Shown here: positions 59,104-64,000 of the stretch, in pieces
Layout: every line of letters begins with the position of its first letter
Position numbering within the stretch: position 1 is the stretch's first letter
DNA from: Gillisia sp. Hel_I_86
GTDB taxonomy: Bacteria > Bacteroidota > Bacteroidia > Flavobacteriales > Flavobacteriaceae
Direction of reading: 5' to 3'
DNA length: 64,000 nucleotides
NCBI RefSeq assembly: GCF_007827275.1
Contig: NZ_VISE01000001.1
Span: 4,092,001 to 4,156,000 of the forward strand
Notes under the pieces: model-generated
Seen by the model: the letters and a program-made list of their open reading frames with translations, nothing else
Told to the model about the DNA's origin: nothing
The model's database searches: none
Translations under genes and position numbers: made by a program

Positions 59104-61143
59104 CTATTTCGGTGTATACTTGGAATAAATAGAATCTGGAATAATTTGTTTTCCCTTAATTATTTGTGAGTTACGTTGCTTAAATTGCTCGAAGGCACCT
59201 CTTAAACGATTCTTTTCGGTTTCATCTTCAACTAAATTCTCTCCAAGTTCGCTATTCAGTTTAAATAGATCGGTACCATTTAAATGATATTCCCCCATGA
59301 TGAAATCATCTAAATTCGTTTTTGTTTGCATCAAGGGCACATAGTGAATATTCTGAAAACTTCTTGTAGTATCCAACCCCTGCCCTACCCAACTTGTATA
59401 TTTTGGTAGTTTTATACCATGATTGGTTTTTAGATATGCCAAAATACTGGGCGCAATATTAAAATGGGCAGAAATAGACTCAATTTCTGCCGTTCTCTTT
59501 AAGAGCGGGGAATAAATTATTAAAGGCACATGATATCTATCTATTTTTGTGCTCATTGGAATCTCAGGAATCCTGTGGTCTCCTGTTATAAGAAAGATGG
59601 TATTATCATAATCTGCCCTTTTTTTGTATTCCGTGAAAAAAGTTTTTAAAGCATCATCGGCATATAAAATAGTAAGATATTGCTTGGTGAAATTCCTATG
59701 GGCATCTTTTTCAGACTCATTGAACTTTAAAAAATCCATACGCTCTTCAAACCTAACATTGTATTTTTCAGTTTCGTCAATAATAAAAGGATCATGGGTT
59801 GTAACTGTTAATAGCACACTTAATTGAGGTTTGTCTTCAATCTCCTTTCTTGAATTGAGAAAGTATCTATAAAGTTCCTTATCATTATACCCCCAAGTAA
59901 ATCCATTAGTTGGTGGTATTTTTTTATAACCTGAAGGGAAGGTGTTTTCATCGTGCAATTCATCTATTTTATTTGCATTTAGATATAGCGCCATATTATC
60001 AAAATCGGCATCGCCTCCATAATAGAACGAAGTGTTATACCCATTGAATTTCAGCGAGTTTAGTAAAGATAATTGCTTGGGCATGTTATTTCCCATCCCT
60101 AAATATCCGTTTTCTGCAAAGGGCAAAGAACCAAGTAACGAAGGTAATACGGCAAAAGTCCGTCCGCCTTGACTCAGGAAGTTTTTCCAGTACATACTGT
60201 CTTCGGCAAGATCGCTTAAGAATGGTGTAAAATTCCCAAGATATGCGCCATCGTTCGTAAATGCCCTACCCAGACCTTCAACTAGAATAATAACAATATT
60301 GGGTGCTGTCTCTTGAGGCGTGAAAAACGGACTTAAAACATCGTTGGTTACTTCTTCATGTAAAAAAGGAAAATTCTCTTCATCTATAAAATTAAAAGTG
60401 ATCCCCTCGCCTAATTTGATGAAGAAATTGCCTATATAATTATCGGCATAAATATCGGTTTCAAAAATTACCGGATTGTAATAGCTGTATGCGCTGCTAT
60501 AAAAATGATCTGATTTATTGGTGACCAGACTATTTGCGAAATCCGACTCTAAATTCACCTTGCCAACCACTTTATATCCACTAAACGACATAAATAAAAG
60601 GGACAGGATGGGTAGGCCCAATGCTATATATAAATTGGGACGCACCTTTTTTGTGAAAAAGTGAGTGGATACCAGTACAATACCAATTAAAAGAATAAAA
60701 ATCATAACAGAAGTAGCATTTAAGCCTCCAGAAGAACCAACGGTTTGTTTAATGTCTTCTATACTATATCCAAAAAGATCGGCTCCCAGCATTACGAGAG
60801 CGGCACTAAAATAATTGAATAATATAATTTGGATAACAAAAAAGAGCGCCATCAATACCTGAAAACTCAGCCTTGCCAGTCGTGGAGAAAGCATATATAT
60901 AGGCACATATAGTATATAAATTATAAGCACCCATTTTAACCAGAATAGAAGATTCAGGTACCAGCTCCATAGCATCAAATTGAAAAACCCAGAAGGCAAT
61001 CCATTTGTAAATGCGTTTAACGTTATTTCGGCAATGCTAAAAACAAACATCAGCACTAGCCAAATTAGGGAGAAGCTGGCAAAGGTTCTTGTAGCACGAA
61101 CCAATCGTTCCTTCAGTGAAATTCTATTTTTATGTTCTTCCAT
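59104..61143 (-). CDS. LTA-synthase / sulfatase-fold phosphotransferase family protein
   Basis: This protein has 679 residues. Five or six N-terminal helices (1-195) are followed by an extracytoplasmic alkaline-phosphatase-fold domain. Metal and catalytic motifs are NIVIILVEGLGRAF (Glu, about 290), GGRTFAVLPSLLGS (Thr nucleophile, about 330) and LITGDHRIPE (Asp/His, about 520-530). LtaS and OpgB relatives transfer phosphoglycerol or phosphoethanolamine to glycans. It ends 8 bases from the convergent gene, so transcripts may collide or overlap. Its place suggests decoration of the polysaccharide made by the glycosyltransferase. Confidence 0.85.
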   Translation of the reverse strand: MEEHKNRISLKERLVRATRTFASFSLIWLVLMFVFSIAEITLNAFTNGLPSGFFNLMLWSWYLNLLFWLKWVLIIYILYVPIYMLSPRLARLSFQVLMALFFVIQIILFNYFSAALVMLGADLFGYSIEDIKQTVGSSGGLNATSVMIFILLIGIVLVSTHFFTKKVRPNLYIALGLPILSLLFMSFSGYKVVGKVNLESDFANSLVTNKSDHFYSSAYSYYNPVIFETDIYADNYIGNFFIKLGEGITFNFIDEENFPFLHEEVTNDVLSPFFTPQETAPNIVIILVEGLGRAFTNDGAYLGNFTPFLSDLAEDSMYWKNFLSQGGRTFAVLPSLLGSLPFAENGYLGMGNNMPKQLSLLNSLKFNGYNTSFYYGGDADFDNMALYLNANKIDELHDENTFPSGYKKIPPTNGFTWGYNDKELYRYFLNSRKEIEDKPQLSVLLTVTTHDPFIIDETEKYNVRFEERMDFLKFNESEKDAHRNFTKQYLTILYADDALKTFFTEYKKRADYDNTIFLITGDHRIPEIPMSTKIDRYHVPLIIYSPLLKRTAEIESISAHFNIAPSILAYLKTNHGIKLPKYTSWVGQGLDTTRSFQNIHYVPLMQTKTNLDDFIMGEYHLNGTDLFKLNSELGENLVEDETEKNRLRGAFEQFKQRNSQIIKGKQIIPDSIYSKYTPK

Positions 61144-61548
61144 TAGGTAATTATTAAATAGTAAGCTGGAGCAGGTTGTATTTTAACGTATTCAAAAATA
61201 GAATTATTTTTTTATGAATACGGGATGCGTTCAACTTAATCTAGGAACTTTCCTCCTTTTATATCCTTTTTGTGTAAGCAGAAAATATATTTTAATTTTA
61301 AATTATCTTTTTTTCATTTATATTTCGTTGCAGGGCAAAATGGGAATGATTTAAGAAGAAAGACCCCAAATTATGTTTTATATGTTTACAAACCATACCT
61401 TCCCGTAGTTTAAGAAATGAGAGATGCCATTGGAAGCTGGTTCTTTTTTTATAAATTAGATATTAGAAAGATGATCAAAATTTTCAAATGATCAAATAAA
61501 GATGGTTAACCCCCCAAAAGTGTAACTACCTACTTATGCAGTAACAAC
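61144..61548. other. intergenic region, no gene seen
   Basis: This 405-base AT-rich spacer separates the divergent LtaS-like and PAS-sensor genes. It should contain both promoters. I found no RNA gene, clear palindrome or short open frame worth reporting. Confidence 0.5.
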
Positions 61549-63561
61549 ATGGAAGACAATACACGTAACGCACTTCTGGTCAAAAAAAACAAGGAACTAA
61601 CAGAGCATCTGTTGTTGGCGAACAAAGACTTGAAGTACAAGGGGCTATTATTGGAAAAAGAGGTTAACCTACACAAAAAAACACAGGAAAAGCTCCAAAA
61701 AACTACGGACAAACTTAAAATCACAAACCAGAAGGTGCAATCACTTCTTGATTCTGAAAAGCGATTGCGGTTTTTACTTAAATCCACCACTACCATTACA
61801 TACACCTGTGAAGCAGAAGCACCTTTTGGCGCAACTTTTATCAGCGCAAATGTCAATGAACTTACGGGTTATACCCCTCAAGATTATATCCAGGATCCAA
61901 ATTTTTGGGCAAGCAACATTCATCCAGACGATAAAGAGAGAGTTTTGAGTGGGCTCTCCAATCTTTTTGCCGAGGGCACCCACCGACACGAATACCGCTG
62001 GAAATACAAGAACCGCGAGTATCGCTGGATGAGCGATGAGCTAAAACTTATATATGATGGGCAGGGAAGACCAATTGAAATGATAGGCAATTGGATCGAT
62101 ATCTCCAATTTGAAAGAAGCCGAAGAAAACCTTATTGAAGCCAATAGAAATCTGTCACTTGCCGCTCGTGCAGGAGGGGTGGGTGTCTGGCATTACGATA
62201 TTGTTAAAAAAGAAATTAAATGGGATGATCAAATGTATAACATTTATGGTCTTACTGCACAAGCGTTTAGTAGTGTATACAAGTCATGGCAACAAAAGCT
62301 TCATCCAGATGATAAGGAGCGTTTCAATAATGAAGTGAGTAAGGCCCTGCTAAGTAAGAAGGAGGTCAATTCCGAATTCAGGATTATCTTGCCGGACATG
62401 TCTATCCGTTATATCCAAGGATTTGCAATTATAGAGCGTGATAAAGCCGGTACCCCCATAATGATGATAGGCACCAATTGGGATATTACGGAAAGCAAAC
62501 AAAAGGAACGCGACCTTCAGCTAAGCTTAAAGGAAGTTTCCGATTATAAACATGCTCTGGACGAATCTTCCATAGTCGCCATTACAGATCAAAAGGGCAT
62601 TATTAAATCTGTCAATGATAACTTCTGTAAAATTTCAAAATATAGCCGCGAGGAGTTGATTGGGCAGGATCACAAAATCATTAACTCGGGATTTCATACC
62701 AAGGAATTTATAAGGGATTTATGGACCACCATTGCGAAGGGACATGTATGGAAAGGGGAATTAAGAAATAAAGCAAAGGATGGCACTATTTATTGGGTAA
62801 ATACTACAATCGTTCCCTTCCTGAATGAACAGAGGAAGCCTTATCAATATTTAGTGATTAGAGACGATATTACTGAAAATAAATTATTTGAAGAGGAAGC
62901 CAAACAAAAAGAAAAAAACCTTCAACTAAGTTTAAAGGAAGTTTCTGATTATAAATATGCTTTGGACGAATCGGCCATAGTCGCAATTACAGATCAAAAA
63001 GGCATTATTAAATCTGTCAATGACAACTTCTGCAAAATTTCAAAATACAGCCGCGAAGAATTGATTGGGCAGGATCACAAAATTATTAACTCGGGATTTC
63101 ACACCAAGGAATTTATAAGGGATTTATGGACCACCATTGCTACAGGCAATGTATGGAAAGGTGAATTAAGGAATAAAGCAAAGGACGGTTCAATTTATTG
63201 GGTAAACACTACAATTGTTCCCTTCCTGAATGAACAGAGGAAGCCTTACCAGCATTTAGTGATTAGGGAAGATATTACTGTAAACAAACTATTGGAAGGG
63301 GAAATCAAACAATTCAATATTGAATTAGAGCAAAAAATAAAAACAAGGACCCAAGAATTGACACTAAGTGAAAATAGGTTTCGCAATCTTTTTGAAAATG
63401 CACCTGAAAGTATTCTGATACTTGATTTAAGGACCCAAAAATTTGAAAAAGTCAATAAAAATGGTACAAAACTGTTTAAGTTATCAGTTAAAGAGTTTAG
63501 GTGGGTTCTAAAAATTCATTTTTTTGATTTTTTTACAAAGCAATCCCCATTGGTTTTGTAG
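61549..63561 (+). pseudogene. multi-PAS sensor protein truncated by an IS5-family insertion
   Basis: The surviving 670-residue frame starts with a coiled coil (1-75). Four PAS domains follow, at about 78-195 (Y-TCEAEAPFGATFISANVNELTGY), 200-320, 330-455 and 465-590. A further coiled coil and the start of a fifth PAS follow (FRNLFENAPESILILDL, about 612-650). From about residue 650 (after LSVKEF) the codons belong to the inserted element, so the fifth PAS and any histidine-kinase domains are cut off. PAS 3 and PAS 4 are almost the same sequence. There is no membrane helix, so it senses a cytoplasmic signal. The output was probably a histidine kinase (inference). Confidence 0.82.
62515..63324 (+). 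repeat. 405-bp tandem duplication coding for two near-identical PAS domains
   Basis: Unit 1 (62515-62919) and unit 2 (62920-63324) are in frame, each 135 codons from LQLSLKEVSDYK onward. They share long identical protein stretches such as ITDQKGIIKSVNDNFCKISK and differ at a few residues (for example KHALDESS against KYALDESA), with scattered silent changes. The last 20 or so codons diverge more. This is a young internal duplication. Confidence 0.88.
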
Positions 63562-64000
63562 AAATAATTTTTTCGTCAGCTAAATCTCAATATATTTTTG
63601 ACCTGACACCTCTAAAAATTCATTTTTAAAACAATTATCTCTTTGATTTTTAGTTTTTTATAGGTAAAATGTTTAATCTGACTACTTGTTCATATCGGAA
63701 TAAATTATAGGTTAAATTGATCAGTCCGATTATTCCAGTAGCTCTTGCTATTCCGATTGATTTCAATTTTAGGCCATTCATACTTTGCTCCATAAACCCA
63801 AAAACGTGTTCAACCCTGGCTCGTGTTCTTGATCTCTCAGTATTGTTTTCCTTTTGCTCCTCTGTTAATGGTTTGTTTTTATATCCTTTCTCGTGAACTT
63901 TATTTATCATTTTATATTTTGCAATTGTTTCTTCTTGCTTTTCTCCGGTATAAGCACTGTCTGCATACAATTCTTGATCTTTATCTGTTTCCTCTAACAA
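63503..64000 (-). mobile_element. IS5-family element, partial at the window end (different from the 1-359 type)
   Basis: PAS-sensor coding sequence gives way to AT-rich IS sequence at about 63503 (GGGTTCTAAAAATTCATTTTT). A second copy of CTCTAAAAATTCATTTTT occurs at 63610, so the exact end is uncertain. The element holds the transposase end at 63650 and continues past the window. Confidence 0.7.
63650..64000 (-). CDS. IS5-family transposase, C-terminal part (runs off the window)
   Basis: This is the last 116 codons of a DDE transposase. YADSAYTGEKQEE contains the second catalytic Asp and RTRARVEHVFGFMEQSM the catalytic Glu. GLINLTYNLFRYEQV is the family tail. It is unlike the 255-residue IS5-family transposase at 21954. 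The N-terminus and first Asp are outside the window. Confidence 0.88.
   Translation of the reverse strand: MLEETDKDQELYADSAYTGEKQEETIAKYKMINKVHEKGYKNKPLTEEQKENNTERSRTRARVEHVFGFMEQSMNGLKLKSIGIARATGIIGLINLTYNLFRYEQVVRLNILPIKN

Overview
The window reads as a Flavobacteriaceae-type Bacteroidota chromosome segment, probably from a marine or environmental species. The evidence is a TonB-receptor/DUF4249 lipoprotein pair, a second TonB-receptor-like barrel, GH130 and YaiO proteins, AraC regulators with membrane N-termini, CopB with a CPH motif, and Bacteroidota-style palindromic intergenic repeats. No rRNA and no CRISPR array were seen. One tRNA (Pro, anticodon GGG) lies at 52919-52992. Genus cannot be settled from the sequence alone.

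Region 1 (1-22.8 kb) is accessory and insertion-sequence rich. Two IS5-family copies, identical over the 359 bases that can be compared, lie at 1-359 and 21926-22808. Between them are a TonB receptor, a methyltransferase, and a decayed metal-resistance patch: a multicopper oxidase tail with two nonsense codons and a DUF302 relic, separated by an IS200-type element. A rhodanese, a methionine-rich lipoprotein, a second IS200 copy and two IS1595-family elements follow. Then come a TonB receptor/DUF4249 pair, an isoprenylcysteine-methyltransferase-like enzyme, an AraC regulator, an MFS exporter overlapping a CopB-type P-ATPase, a frameshifted polyphosphate kinase 2 and an alpha/beta hydrolase.

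Region 2 (about 16.5-51.8 kb) is a run of some 35 kb in which all recognised genes are on the minus strand. It holds a LolA-like / two FtsX-like permeases / ATPase / beta-barrel transport operon, a D-lactate-type dehydrogenase, and an MgtC/DUF4010 membrane protein. A carbohydrate cassette follows (GT4 fused to a toroid-like domain, GH130, mannose-6-phosphate-isomerase-type cupin). Next are pyruvate:ferredoxin oxidoreductase overlapping a GltD-like FAD/Fe-S oxidoreductase, a CBS-containing site-2 protease, two paralogous alpha/beta hydrolases around a deleted HAD gene, class I FBP aldolase (DhnA type) and type II (archaeal-type) GAPDH. The end of the run has a geranylgeranyl-reductase-like flavoprotein, a universal stress protein and several small HMA/SHOCT/His-rich membrane proteins. 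Together this looks like a fermentative, low-oxygen or stress metabolism and metal-handling block. That reading is inference from gene content.

Region 3 (51.8-53 kb) holds a decayed AraC helix-turn-helix and a frameshifted tyrosine-recombinase N-terminus just beyond the 3' end of tRNA-Pro. This suggests that material to the left entered, at least partly, as an element integrated at that tRNA.

Region 4 (53-64 kb) is a surface-polysaccharide-like locus: a processive GT2, a HEAT-repeat-like membrane protein and a receiver-domain protein run leftward, YaiO and an anchored extracytoplasmic protein run rightward, and a convergent LTA-synthase/sulfatase-family enzyme follows. The window ends with a multi-PAS sensor that carries a 405-bp internal tandem duplication and is cut off by an IS5-family element running out of the window.
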